Source: Sulfitobacter sp. W027 (GTDB lineage: Bacteria; Pseudomonadota; Alphaproteobacteria; Rhodobacterales; Rhodobacteraceae). From it: a stretch of 64,000 nt of DNA. Both the position numbers and the translations under genes were made by a program. Positions 54,010 through 62,120 of the stretch are shown here, piece by piece. The stretch spans positions 130,714 to 194,713 of the forward strand of contig NZ_CP083565.1 of assembly GCF_025143985.1 (NCBI RefSeq). The letters are read 5' to 3'. Under the pieces are notes generated by a model that did not search any database, was not told the origin of the DNA, and worked only from the letters and a program-made list of their open reading frames with translations. How positions within the stretch are numbered: the stretch's first letter is position 1; each line of letters begins with the position of its first letter.

Positions 54010-54186
54010 ATGGTAAAAAAAGGCCGCCCTCCTGTCGATTCCAGTGGAATTATGCTCAGGCTTCATAGCGATATCATAAAAAAAATAGACGCCTTTAGGA
54101 AAGAAGAGGACGATTTGCCAACCCGCCCCGAAATGATCCGCCGAATGATAAAAGATTGGATCGAAGATAAAGAAAATATGAAATAG
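54010..54186 (+). CDS. Ribbon-helix-helix transcriptional regulator
   Basis: 58 residues: MVKKGRPPVDSSGIMLRLHS then DIIKKIDAFRKEEDDLPTRP and EMIRRMIKDWIEDKENMK. The beta strand (GIMLRLHS) and two helices with the P-T-R-P-E-x-I-R-R turn match CopG/Arc-type RHH repressors. It is divergent from the acidic-nuclease-protease operon and probably represses it through the dyad at 53959. GAGGA lies about 11 bases upstream. A-rich codons mark it as foreign. Confidence 0.75.
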   Translation: MVKKGRPPVDSSGIMLRLHSDIIKKIDAFRKEEDDLPTRPEMIRRMIKDWIEDKENMK

Positions 54187-54314
54187 AAATATGATTACGC
54201 AAAAATATGAAAACATTTGACGCAGGTCTCTCCGCACCCAAATCCTGATTAAAAATCTAGAACACCGTGGTAAGTAGGCAGCATGCAAGTCTCCTACTGG
54301 GATGCTGCCTCCGA
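54187..54314. other. Intergenic between RHH gene and integrase end
   Basis: 128 bases, convergent. Possible hairpin TACCACGG... repeats are not convincing and no clear terminator is seen. A core recombination site might lie here or beside the integrase, but I cannot identify one. Confidence 0.35.
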
Positions 54315-55718
54315 TTAATTTGCCCCCAAGTCCGATCCCAAATTATAAAAGGGCCCCGGCTTTCGACCGCGGATGGGACTGCTTGCGGTCACCCGGAGGA
54401 TTTGCTGACTTCGGACGGATCGCCGTTTTCGGCTACGATTTGACCTGCCGTAATGTCTCAGCGTCCGTGTACTTTGCTGGCCGAGACACGCAGCGATGGT
54501 TTCATCCGAAATCTTTTCATCCGACTTCATGTCTGCTGCGAGCGCATGTCGGAAAACATACGGCGTCACATTTTTCCTTTGCTTTGGAAAAGCGCGCGCG
54601 CCGAGTCTCGTCATCAGCTTACCAAGACTTACGGTCAGCCGACGCTCCTGTTCTGCAACTGAGAGCCAAATCCCGGAAGGTGAACGGGGAGTTGTCTTCT
54701 CGCTGATCTGCAGACGCGCGCTGCCAGACCGCGCAATATGGTCTCGCAGCCAGATCGCCTCCGGGCTCTGGCAGATCATCTCGATGCTGCGTAGTGCTTG
54801 CCCCTTTCCTTCTATCTCCGGCGTCAGTTCCCGAGCCGTCTTGGCGCCCTTGATCGCGAATGTCAGAGTGCTTTCGCCATTCGCCTCTCCGAGCTCAACG
54901 GTAACCCCAAGCTTTTCCGAAAGTTCAACAGGTCGGCAGCCGGTCAGCATCAAGGTCGCAATAATCACGCAGCGCTCTGCGCTAACATAGTCATCTGTCA
55001 GAGCCGTTTTCCAAAAATGGTCACGCCAACTGTAGGTCCCACTCTTTTTGCGCTTGTTGTCTTCATGCCGGTTAAGCGCCCGCAGAGCGACGATTCCAGG
55101 TGCTGGCTTTTTCTTCGGATTTGCTTCTTCTTTGGGCTGCCTGCTGCGTAGCGCGCGGTGCTCTGGGTCGGGGGGCATAGCAATTAGAAAGGCTACTGCC
55201 TCCGCCAATCGATTGCGCTCTGTTTCGCTGAGTGTTTCGCCCGCCGCCCTCATCCGCGCCATGGCTTCCGCATCGACCGTTCCGTTGATCTGCTTTATCA
55301 ATGATGAGCGGGCGGGTCCCGCCTTCGTAAGCGTGAGGACCTCTTTCCAAAAGACGGGCGCGTGCTCAGCAATCACTTGCCCGGCCATGCGAACAAGAGC
55401 GGATCTGCTGGCTTGCCGTGTATTGACGCTTGCCCATCCCTGGGTGCGGTCTTTCTTCAAAAAAGCTTCAAAGGGATCATTATTCCGGTTGGAGCGGGCG
55501 AGGGCTGCCACGCGCTGTTCATATTTCTGCCAGGTGCCCGACGCGACCAAAGCTTCCGGCGTATAGAGCAGGTCGGCCTCCCGGGCATGGGTATAGGCAA
55601 TCAAACTGTTGGCGAAAAAGGCCTCGACCGCCATAGCCTCATCAAGCAATTGATCGGCCGCGGCAGTCCGTTTGTGAAGGTTGTCATAAGAAGAACCTAG
55701 AGGGAGCTGTTCAGTCAT
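54315..55718 (-). CDS. Tyrosine recombinase (integrase) family protein
   Basis: 467 residues. A long N-terminal helical part leads to the catalytic domain: Arg in LMLTGCRPVELSEKLGVTV, box II as TPYVFRHALAADM and the C-terminal Tyr in GQQSTRTLRHYGRSN. The first His of HxxR is Tyr here and the LGH histidine is Gln, so the active site is atypical. A basic tail of ~45 residues (NRSRKRRSVRSQQILRV) follows. It starts 4 bases inside the upstream gene (ATGA overlap), last gene of a three-gene operon, and likely mobilises the island. Confidence 0.7.
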   Translation of the reverse strand: MTEQLPLGSSYDNLHKRTAAADQLLDEAMAVEAFFANSLIAYTHAREADLLYTPEALVASGTWQKYEQRVAALARSNRNNDPFEAFLKKDRTQGWASVNTRQASRSALVRMAGQVIAEHAPVFWKEVLTLTKAGPARSSLIKQINGTVDAEAMARMRAAGETLSETERNRLAEAVAFLIAMPPDPEHRALRSRQPKEEANPKKKPAPGIVALRALNRHEDNKRKKSGTYSWRDHFWKTALTDDYVSAERCVIIATLMLTGCRPVELSEKLGVTVELGEANGESTLTFAIKGAKTARELTPEIEGKGQALRSIEMICQSPEAIWLRDHIARSGSARLQISEKTTPRSPSGIWLSVAEQERRLTVSLGKLMTRLGARAFPKQRKNVTPYVFRHALAADMKSDEKISDETIAACLGQQSTRTLRHYGRSNRSRKRRSVRSQQILRVTASSPIRGRKPGPFYNLGSDLGAN

Positions 55719-55954
55719 GACAAGACCTCTGAACGGTCTAAGGTTGCATCCCTTATTCGCGGATCAGACCACTCTATTCCCTTAATCGAAGTGGCGCCCT
55801 CACAATAGCTTTGGGCATTCCGTGCATAGTGTTCACTCTTAAACGCAGAGTGAGGATCGTTAATGTAACTCAAGATCGGATCACTGAACCCGACGTGGTG
55901 GCTCGTCCGGAAAGGCGATAAAAGGCTCGAAGAAATGCAAAAGTAAACTGCCAT
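55715..55954 (-). CDS. Small hypothetical protein, middle gene of the recombinase operon
   Basis: 79 residues from the ATG at 55954, which follows the stop of the upstream gene by one base; its own stop overlaps the recombinase start by 4 (ATGA). The earlier in-frame ATG at 56095 lies inside the upstream gene. The protein has a hydrophobic start (MAVYFCISSSLLSPFRTSHH) and an acidic tail. No family is recognised. The exact overlaps are strong evidence that it is translated. Confidence 0.6.
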   Translation of the reverse strand: MAVYFCISSSLLSPFRTSHHVGFSDPILSYINDPHSAFKSEHYARNAQSYCEGATSIKGIEWSDPRIRDATLDRSEVLS

Positions 55955-55955
55955 G

Positions 55956-56405
55956 TCAGCAACCCTCCTGACGGCGTATCTCCAGGACGCATACCCATGC
56001 GGGGCCGCCCTCCGACGCAAAGGGCAATACACTGAGGCGGAAGATAGCCACCTGAAAGTCAATGCGGCCGACAAAATGAGGGACCTTCCCGTCATTGGGA
56101 TGGAAAGGCCTTAACTCCATCCTGAGCGGCTTTAATAGAAAAGAAAGGCCGTGAATTGCGGCCGTGATCCGGTTAGAATCACGGGAGGATCGGTGCGGTG
56201 TCAGGCAGCCAGAAATTCTGATCTCGAGCTTCCGCCTGAGGCCATCAAGCAAAAGGTCACATATATACGCTTCGCCTACGCTGCTATCTCTTGCTTTCAA
56301 AACGCCGGCATAGGCATCACGCCGCAAGCCCTGCAAAATCAGAGCTGCGCTTTCTCGTTTCAGCGCACCAAAGGGCGGTTCATTGGTTATTAATAAGGTG
56401 TCCAT
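55956..56405 (-). CDS. Hypothetical protein, first gene of the recombinase operon
   Basis: 149 residues starting at ATG 56405, with GGAG inside a hairpin 11 bases upstream. Helical start (FGALKRESAALILQGLRRDA), then basic and hydrophobic segments (RRKLEIRISGCLTPHRSSRD, GRIDFQVAIFRLSVLPFASE). I do not recognise a family. It may be an excision or recombination accessory factor given its coupling to a recombinase. Confidence 0.6.
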   Translation of the reverse strand: MDTLLITNEPPFGALKRESAALILQGLRRDAYAGVLKARDSSVGEAYICDLLLDGLRRKLEIRISGCLTPHRSSRDSNRITAAIHGLSFLLKPLRMELRPFHPNDGKVPHFVGRIDFQVAIFRLSVLPFASEGGPAWVCVLEIRRQEGC

Positions 56406-56409
56406 TGTT

Positions 56410-56435
56410 CAATCTCCATCCAATCTTGGAGATTG
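56410..56435. promoter_or_regulatory. Hairpin burying the ribosome-binding site of the recombinase operon
   Basis: CAATCTCCA pairs with TGGAGATTG over 9 bp with an 8-base loop. On the minus strand the 3' arm holds the GGAG Shine-Dalgarno sequence, followed by four bases and the ATG at 56405. Folding should block initiation of the first gene. Confidence 0.6.
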
Positions 56436-56478
56436 TGCAACGTGGTTAAGAACGAGTGAATGAAAGCGAGCCCGCCTC

Positions 56479-57561
56479 TCAGAAAAATTCAGTTAAAAAA
56501 CGCTTGTTGGCGCGGCCATCGTTGAGCTGAACAATGTTGTGTGGCTCAGATGAAAACCAAGCAAAAGAGCCCCAAGCCAACGCCGGCATCGTTTTCCTAA
56601 AACCGGGTGCCTCCCGGTCTTGGAACGCTGTAACAAAAGCCACTTGCGAGCGGTTGAAACCTGCTGCGTCCGTCAGTGCATACAGGGCGGTTTGACGCCG
56701 TTCCGAAATCGGCCCATCTGTCGCAACGACTTCAATGAAGACGATAAGCGGATCGGTGGGTCCAAGATCTACGAGGATGAGGTCGGGTAAATCTTTGTCC
56801 GCGGCGATTTGCAGCCCAATTGAGGCGGCCAGACTATCGTCACGTTGAACTACCTTGTTGCCGCTCTCGCTTAGCCACAACACGGCCGGTGTCTGCAGGA
56901 AGTTCTGGGCAAAGTCTTCGACTACAGACTTTGAGATAATGGAACTAGGGCCAGGCGCTAGCCTGCGTGTCTCACCGTTGGGAAAGGTTACCATCACACC
57001 AGATTTTCCTGCTACAGTTCCCGCTTGCATGAGCGACACACGTGCCAACGCACTTCTAGAAAGGTGTCTGGCTTGATATGCTGAAATTTCCGCGGACAAA
57101 GTTTCATCTGTTAGCTTTGGATCGAATAACGCGGCAAAGTCTGAGAGGAGTGCATAGCGAGGCTTACTCGATGTCGTGGGCAAATCATCTCTCGCGATCA
57201 CTGCACCGATGTTTACTAATCCCTCCCGCAAGGTTTCATCACGTATCGGCTCGCGTGTGTTGTCGGCGTACCAGGGGTTGCCGGGCACCACGTAGCTCTT
57301 CTTGCGGATATCTTCGCCGTAGGCAACTCGCTCGCTATCACTTACCTTCGCCGCCTGGTCGTCGGTCATCCGATATACATGGATGGGGCCTAGATAGCGG
57401 TCTAGCCCCTGCACTGCTCCTATGTAGATCATAGTGAAGACCGTACTCGCGGAGAGTTGACGCGTGCAGTAGATGCGATTGGGGATGCCTTCTGGAAAGA
57501 TAAGTTGAAGTCGTTCCTCGACCTGTTCACGCGTTACGTATGGGGGGAGGTCACTCGTCAA
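56479..57561 (-). CDS. BsuBI/PstI-family type II restriction endonuclease
   Basis: 360 residues from a TTG at 57561, which has a perfect AGGAGG 7 bases upstream and lies one base past the methyltransferase stop. The C-terminal ~130 residues match the BsuBI/PstI family: DLPDLILVDLGPTDPLIVFI, EVVATDGPISERRQTALYAL, QVAFVTAFQDREAPGF and AWGSFAWFSSEPHNIVQL. That family cuts CTGCAG-type sites, so a similar target is likely. It is paired with the adenine methyltransferase just upstream. Confidence 0.85.
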   Translation of the reverse strand: MTSDLPPYVTREQVEERLQLIFPEGIPNRIYCTRQLSASTVFTMIYIGAVQGLDRYLGPIHVYRMTDDQAAKVSDSERVAYGEDIRKKSYVVPGNPWYADNTREPIRDETLREGLVNIGAVIARDDLPTTSSKPRYALLSDFAALFDPKLTDETLSAEISAYQARHLSRSALARVSLMQAGTVAGKSGVMVTFPNGETRRLAPGPSSIISKSVVEDFAQNFLQTPAVLWLSESGNKVVQRDDSLAASIGLQIAADKDLPDLILVDLGPTDPLIVFIEVVATDGPISERRQTALYALTDAAGFNRSQVAFVTAFQDREAPGFRKTMPALAWGSFAWFSSEPHNIVQLNDGRANKRFLTEFF

Positions 57562-57562
57562 A

Positions 57563-59386
57563 CTATGCCTCCTGATAGAGGCGCAAGCACTCACTTTCGA
57601 TCTCTGAGCGGTCGGCCCTCGCGCCAATCAGCTTCCGCAGCCCTTCAAGGGCATGTGGCGAAGGAAGTGGAAGTGCCTCCAACTCATATGCAGAAACAGC
57701 AACACTTCCGCTAACACAGCGAAACGCCTGATCTGCGGCAGCGCTATTTAGAAACACCGAAAGCACTTCGGCGCTTACAGGCGGGGTCGCCCCCAGTGGC
57801 TTCAGCATGTTCAGGTGGTTCTCGATAACTACCGCACCATGCTTTTCAATGAAGGTCGATGGCAACGCCGCTGCGATCAAACGCCGATGCTGCTCCTTCG
57901 CTGTTGTGCGCTGCAGTAGAACACATTGTTGCTTCGAAATCAGCCATTGGTCTCGATCACGAATTTCGAACCATGGCTGATGATTGCGCTTGGTCGCTCG
58001 CCACTCGAATCGCCCATCCGTTTGAACAGCTTCTGCCCATATGAGGGGCAAACGGTTCTTTGCTTTGCGACTGTGTAGCTGATCTTTAAATCGGTTCCAT
58101 ACGAGCGGCCCAGTGCTTACCGTGTAGCCCCAGTCAACCAAATGATGCTTGCAGGCTTGCAGTCGCTCTACCGTGGTGGTTTGCATGATCGTTCGTGGCA
58201 GTATCCAAGGCGTAGACGGGTCGGCGGGCAAAGGTAGCGACGTTAGTGGGACCACTTTCAAACTTGCGTCACTCGCAATATGCAGCTCCTTCACTTGAGC
58301 TACGGTTGGGCCACCCCCACGACGATAGGTAGCTAACAGGGTCTCCTGAAGCACATCGTCGAAAACGCCCTTACGCGCAGCGACGAAGTCGAAATGTTGT
58401 GGGGGCGCTTCGCTTCCTAAAAGAGCACGGAGGTTCTTGAAATATTCCCCTGCGAGAAAACTGGTGGGCGTCACAAAAGCGATCACACCGCCAATGCGAG
58501 TATGCCGAACTGCGATGTCAGTGAACACTCCATAGAGATTGGCATGTCCGAACAATCCCCTTTTAAACTTGTCGCGCAAGTCAGGAGACAAACGGCTGCG
58601 GCCGTAGGGCGGGTTGCCAATAACTAGATCGAAACGATCTCTTGGGGGATCCTTTTGAAGGCTATCACAAACCGTCACTAGGTGTGGTGTTTTCTTCCCT
58701 GCTATAGCGGAAAAGGGTAGCAAAACTACATCGAGTGCAACTTGAGCGAGCCATGCACCAAATGGGTCTAATTCATACCCGCGCAGCCGGTTGGAAATGC
58801 TCTCGATTAAGATGCGCGGACTGCATTCGGACAGCTGCGCGATGATATGCTTTGCTATTGGGGCAAGAAAGGCGCCGCCACCACATGCAGGATCAAGCAC
58901 ACGGCAAGTCGCCCAATCGACACCCGTTTCCTCTGATAGCTGAATAAGCCGTTCTGTGAGGACCGGGGGTGTATAAAACATCCCATGTAAAGAGCGATAG
59001 GATGGAGGTAGTAAAGACGTATAGGTGAGGCCGATTTGATAAGCCGCAATTTCAGGCTCTAAATGTGCAGCCAACGCACCCATCGATTCCGCAATGCTCG
59101 AGATCGGTGCGTCAAGGCTTCCACTTACGGGAAGCTTCTGTGCCCGACGCAGAACCAGCGACACCGTGTTGTGTTTGCATGCCGCGGACCACCAGCTTTG
59201 AACCAGCTCGCGGCCAACTGAGTGAGCAAAAGCAAAACGATCGTCTGTTGGCATGCCTTGCGCGATCGCACGAAGCATAACGCGTGCGTTTTGTTGTTTA
59301 ACGATGATTTCGTTTTGATCAGTACCGTCGATACCAACGTTTTCGCGCTGATTGAACTCGGTGGTCCGATGTCGCCCTGCTCTCAT
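57563..59386 (-). CDS. Adenine-specific DNA methyltransferase of the BsuBI/PstI-type system
   Basis: 607 residues. Motif X-like MFYTPPVLTERLIQL, motif I VLDPACGGGAFLAPIAKHII and motif IV LVIGNPPYGRSRLSPDLRDK are the N6-adenine methyltransferase core; target recognition lies in the C-terminal half (GYTVSTGPLVWNRFKDQLHS, LVW...ENHLNMLKP). It protects the host sequence from the linked endonuclease. It starts 4 bases inside the upstream small gene (ATGA overlap). Confidence 0.9.
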   Translation of the reverse strand: MRAGRHRTTEFNQRENVGIDGTDQNEIIVKQQNARVMLRAIAQGMPTDDRFAFAHSVGRELVQSWWSAACKHNTVSLVLRRAQKLPVSGSLDAPISSIAESMGALAAHLEPEIAAYQIGLTYTSLLPPSYRSLHGMFYTPPVLTERLIQLSEETGVDWATCRVLDPACGGGAFLAPIAKHIIAQLSECSPRILIESISNRLRGYELDPFGAWLAQVALDVVLLPFSAIAGKKTPHLVTVCDSLQKDPPRDRFDLVIGNPPYGRSRLSPDLRDKFKRGLFGHANLYGVFTDIAVRHTRIGGVIAFVTPTSFLAGEYFKNLRALLGSEAPPQHFDFVAARKGVFDDVLQETLLATYRRGGGPTVAQVKELHIASDASLKVVPLTSLPLPADPSTPWILPRTIMQTTTVERLQACKHHLVDWGYTVSTGPLVWNRFKDQLHSRKAKNRLPLIWAEAVQTDGRFEWRATKRNHQPWFEIRDRDQWLISKQQCVLLQRTTAKEQHRRLIAAALPSTFIEKHGAVVIENHLNMLKPLGATPPVSAEVLSVFLNSAAADQAFRCVSGSVAVSAYELEALPLPSPHALEGLRKLIGARADRSEIESECLRLYQEA

Positions 59387-59625
59387 GGTGCCTCCAATGC
59401 CTTCACTTTAGAGGATAAGGCCCGAAGGGTTAAATCCTTTTCGTCAACTTTGATCAACTCCTTGCGAAGGCAGCACGGACGCTCGTTCGCTGCGAGAATA
59501 TTAAGGTTCGTGGCCAAGCCAGCCTCGATCAGGCGCTTCCGCGCCGCATCATTGCGACACCGCAATAGCTTCCCCCCTTTCACCTGAAACATAGCCAGCA
59601 GTCTTAAAGTAATTTCGGCATTCAT
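59383..59625 (-). CDS. Small hypothetical protein at the head of the restriction-modification operon
   Basis: 80 residues from the ATG at 59625 and ending at the methyltransferase start with a 4-base overlap. It has a basic helical core (MNAEITLRLLAMFQVKGGKL, LRCRNDAARKRLIEAGLATN) and an acidic end (LIKVDEKDLTLRALSSKVKA). It may be a control or antidote-like protein, but it has no helix-turn-helix I can see and no known family. The ribosome-binding site is weak; the overlap is the main support. Confidence 0.55.
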   Translation of the reverse strand: MNAEITLRLLAMFQVKGGKLLRCRNDAARKRLIEAGLATNLNILAANERPCCLRKELIKVDEKDLTLRALSSKVKALEAP

Positions 59626-59731
59626 CCGGTGAGTATAGGTCGCAAAATTGAGCGATAGCGGTGAACAAGTCAGTGAATGTGCGATTGCCGATCCGGCGCA
59701 GACGCGCTTTGGGCTTGGATGTCTGACGTCA

Positions 59732-60031
59732 GCCAATCGCGGTCACGCTTGTTGAAGCATGCGGGCATTTCGGGATAAGATGCGCATGCAGGATGGCATG
59801 CACCTCGTTTTTGATCCGGGTTCGATGCCGGACAACCTGATAGTGGCGCGCAACGTGCCTACTCATCCGGGGTCGCGCGTTGACGATGGCCTTCACCTGA
59901 AGCGGGTTGGCGATAACCACCCGCTTCACATGGGGCGTCAGCACGCGCGACACCGCCATGCAGTTCCCGGTCGCCTCGATCACGACCTCCCCAAAGGTGC
60001 GGTGGGTGTCGATTCCAACTACGCGTCGCAT
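59732..60031 (-). pseudogene. IS110-family transposase remnant with internal deletions
   Basis: From RRVVGIDTHRTFGE the frame jumps to VVIEATGNCMAVSRVLTPHV, KRVVIANPLQVKAI, then ARHYQVVRHRTRIKNEVHAI and LHAHLIPKCPHA. These are conserved IS110-type blocks in correct order but with two segments missing between them. It lies next to the restriction-modification operon. Confidence 0.75.
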
Positions 60032-60252
60032 GTGCGCCTCCCATCGCCAGTGACAAAAAGCGGGAGCAGCGGGCGACACGCCAACTAAGGATTCGCGTTC
60101 TCGCCGCTACCAGGCGAGCCGCAGAGGCGGCCAACTACTAACTCGAGCTCTCGGCTTATGCTATAGGAACGGCCTGCCCGCACATTCGTGCTCCCGGTGC
60201 CTCTGTCCCGGATGGTCGCACCATACACCCAAATCCGAAAATCGGGCGTGCG

Positions 60253-60417
60253 GTGCGAACCCGCGGCCACTTCCCGAGCGATGAGACGGCGGCAAAGTTG
60301 ATCTACCTGGCGCTCAATGCTACTTCAGTTGAGTGGAAGCGATCTGTGCGTGAGTGGCACCGCGTTAAAAGCCAACTCGCCATCATGTTCGAAAACGCTT
60401 TCCCATGGCGTAACTAA
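60253..60417 (+). pseudogene. IS256-family transposase C-terminal remnant
   Basis: The 54-codon frame reads VRTRGHFPSDETAAKLIYLA, LNATSVEWKRSVREWHRVKS and QLAIMFENAFPWRN then stop. This is the end of an IS256-type transposase (RTRGHFP...KLIYLAL...W...W...K-x-Q-x-A-I-x-F). The rest of the gene is gone. A related fragment is at 10817-10888 in the opposite direction. Confidence 0.75.
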
Positions 60418-60550
60418 AGGCGTCAGGGCATAAAATTACGCACACTCATCAGCCCGTCGATCCTTTGTCCTGTCTATCGCTCAAAGCGATACCGGCGCAC
60501 GCCAGGATCACATATTTTCTATGGCTAATTTATCAGTGGTATTCGTCAAT

Positions 60551-61318
60551 CTATCCAACAAACTCAATGCAGGTGTACTGATATCCCCGCCCGGAATAAT
60601 CAAAGTATTGGCTCTCCTTCGCGCTTCGAAACTCATTCCAAGCCAAGCCGGAATCCTGCGGCAATGCACAGGTTCCACCATTGAGGTGGGCTGTAAGAGC
60701 GTGAGACGCCTTGGGTAGTTCATCTCCAAAGCAAAACGCTGTCATATACGGAGCTGATTTACTTTTGCTGCCCCAGACGACCATTCCATCGCGCGATACG
60801 ATAAATGCAACCGGCTTGCTGGACAGCCCAACAAATCGCAAAGCAGTCGCCTGGAGTGAGCACTCGAAACGGTTTCCTATCTCGCACAGGGAATCTGTAT
60901 TCCAGCCAATACCGCTAAACTCACCTCTGAGAAGGTTGGCAGGCATAAGTAGCCACGACGCAAACACGTTGGCCTCGGTTTCTATCTTATCCCTGAAATC
61001 GTTCAGGGTATCATCGCTGTCTTCGAAACGATCCCGCAAACCCCGATGGCACATGAAGTGTCCCAGCTCATGGGCATATGTGAACCGTTGACGCCGCTTG
61101 TTCTCGATTTCCGAGTTCAGCAAAATCGTCCACTTGTCAGTGTTCTTTGTTTTAACAAGACACCCTTCGAAGGAATCGTAGCTGCCTATCTTGGTTTTCA
61201 GTTCGCCGCCAAAATCGCTGTTTTGAAGTGCGCCATCAATGAGCTTTGAAATATCCAGTGGGTAAGTGTTCGGGCCGTGGTCCTGCCAGAGCCTTGTAAG
61301 GCGGTTGGCCTCCTTCAT
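60551..61318 (-). CDS. ImmA/IrrE family metallo-endopeptidase
   Basis: 255 residues from the ATG at 61318; a TTG at 61345 would overlap the upstream gene by 17. The zinc motif HELGH lies in RFTYAHELGHFMCHRG with downstream Glu in ETEANVFASWLLMPA. C-terminal part: CSLQATALRFVGLSSKPVAF and a Cys-containing end. In ICEBs1 the homologue ImmA cleaves its cognate XRE repressor on DNA damage. The XRE gene ends 10 bases upstream. Confidence 0.85.
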   Translation of the reverse strand: MKEANRLTRLWQDHGPNTYPLDISKLIDGALQNSDFGGELKTKIGSYDSFEGCLVKTKNTDKWTILLNSEIENKRRQRFTYAHELGHFMCHRGLRDRFEDSDDTLNDFRDKIETEANVFASWLLMPANLLRGEFSGIGWNTDSLCEIGNRFECSLQATALRFVGLSSKPVAFIVSRDGMVVWGSKSKSAPYMTAFCFGDELPKASHALTAHLNGGTCALPQDSGLAWNEFRSAKESQYFDYSGRGYQYTCIEFVG

Positions 61319-61328
61319 CGGAGGGCGG

Positions 61329-61652
61329 CTAATCGTCGTCGTCAAAACCTGAAACTATCCTCTCAATCGTGCGCTTGTCATTCTCAGACAGCTTATGGAA
61401 TTTTCTGAAAAAGGCATCCTCGATTTGTCGGTCAGAAGGCTCGTCTTGCGTATCGTCCAAGAAGAACTCTGGCGACGCCCCAAAATGATTTGCGATTTTT
61501 AGCAACAACTCAGCGGACGGCTTGGCATTCTTCTTGTTTTCGAGTTGCCAGACATATGCCTTTGAAGACCCAAGGACCGTCGCCAGCTCCTCCTGTGTCA
61601 TGTTCTTGGATGTTCGGATTTTTCTGAGCTTTTCGCCAAATTTTTCTGACAT
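61329..61652 (-). CDS. XRE family transcriptional regulator
   Basis: 107 residues from the ATG at 61652. The helix-turn-helix is KLRKIRTSKNMTQEELATVL then GSSKAYVWQLENKKNAKPSA. The tail LSENDKRTIERIVSGFDDDD is acidic and could be the protease-sensitive part. It heads an operon with ImmA and is divergent from two DUF3892 genes. Two operators with the same 22-bp layout cover the shared promoter region, so it likely represses both directions. Confidence 0.85.
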   Translation of the reverse strand: MSEKFGEKLRKIRTSKNMTQEELATVLGSSKAYVWQLENKKNAKPSAELLLKIANHFGASPEFFLDDTQDEPSDRQIEDAFFRKFHKLSENDKRTIERIVSGFDDDD

Positions 61653-61682
61653 GCAAGATTCTCTCTGTTCGCGGGCTGACAG

Positions 61683-61732
61683 AAGTATAGTGATCACTAT
61701 ATCTAATCTCAAGTGTAGTACTAGCTATACTT
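61683..61732. promoter_or_regulatory. Twin operators over divergent promoters (XRE-ImmA/DUF3892)
   Basis: Two 22-bp sites share the plan AAGTATAG-N6-CTATACTT: 61683-61704 (with perfect core TATAGTGATCACTATA) and 61711-61732 (one arm mismatch), centres 28 bases apart. On the minus strand TTGAGA (61707-61712) and TATACT (61684-61689) form a promoter with 17-base spacing for the xre gene, overlapped by site 1. TATACT at 61726 in site 2 is a likely -10 for the DUF3892 genes. Confidence 0.75.
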
Positions 61733-61759
61733 ATGTAAACCAAAATGGAGAACGAAAAG

Positions 61760-62023
61760 ATGGCTGACAGAAAAGTTACCGCGTCGGGAAAAGACAAGGA
61801 CGACGACATCACCACGCTTTGCAAATCGGGCGAGGCATGGTCCCCACGGCTGAAGGCTGACGCGATCCGCGATATCGAAAACGGCACGCATACCTACTAC
61901 GTCCAGCAGGCTGGCACGTCCCGTGTCGACATCACCGTGGTGAACGGAACGACCGGCAAATACCTCCGCTCGACCGCCGATAAGTCGTCGAGCAACAACT
62001 TGGACAATCTCCCTGATTGCTAA
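61760..62023 (+). CDS. DUF3892 domain protein (copy 1)
   Basis: 87 residues from the ATG at 61760 with GGAG 10 bases upstream. Pattern: ITTLCKSGEAWSPRLKADAI, GTHTYYVQQAGTSRVDITVV then GKYLRSTADKSSSNNLDNLP and DC. The GKYLxTxxD...NNLxxLPxC end is the DUF3892 signature. Function is not known. It is first of two tandem paralogues under the XRE twin operators. Confidence 0.75.
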   Translation: MADRKVTASGKDKDDDITTLCKSGEAWSPRLKADAIRDIENGTHTYYVQQAGTSRVDITVVNGTTGKYLRSTADKSSSNNLDNLPDC

Positions 62024-62120
62024 GGCTATGACCCTACACGATCAGGGCTCGCAGACTACCTCTGCGGGTCCGTTTCAACCTGGCATCCTTGAATGTCATT
62101 AAAAGAAGGATATTTACCTC

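Noticed and set aside
55957..56095. Longer start (56095) for the 79-aa gene in the recombinase operon
   Set aside because: It would overlap most of the upstream gene. The ATG at 55954 directly after the upstream stop fits coupled translation.
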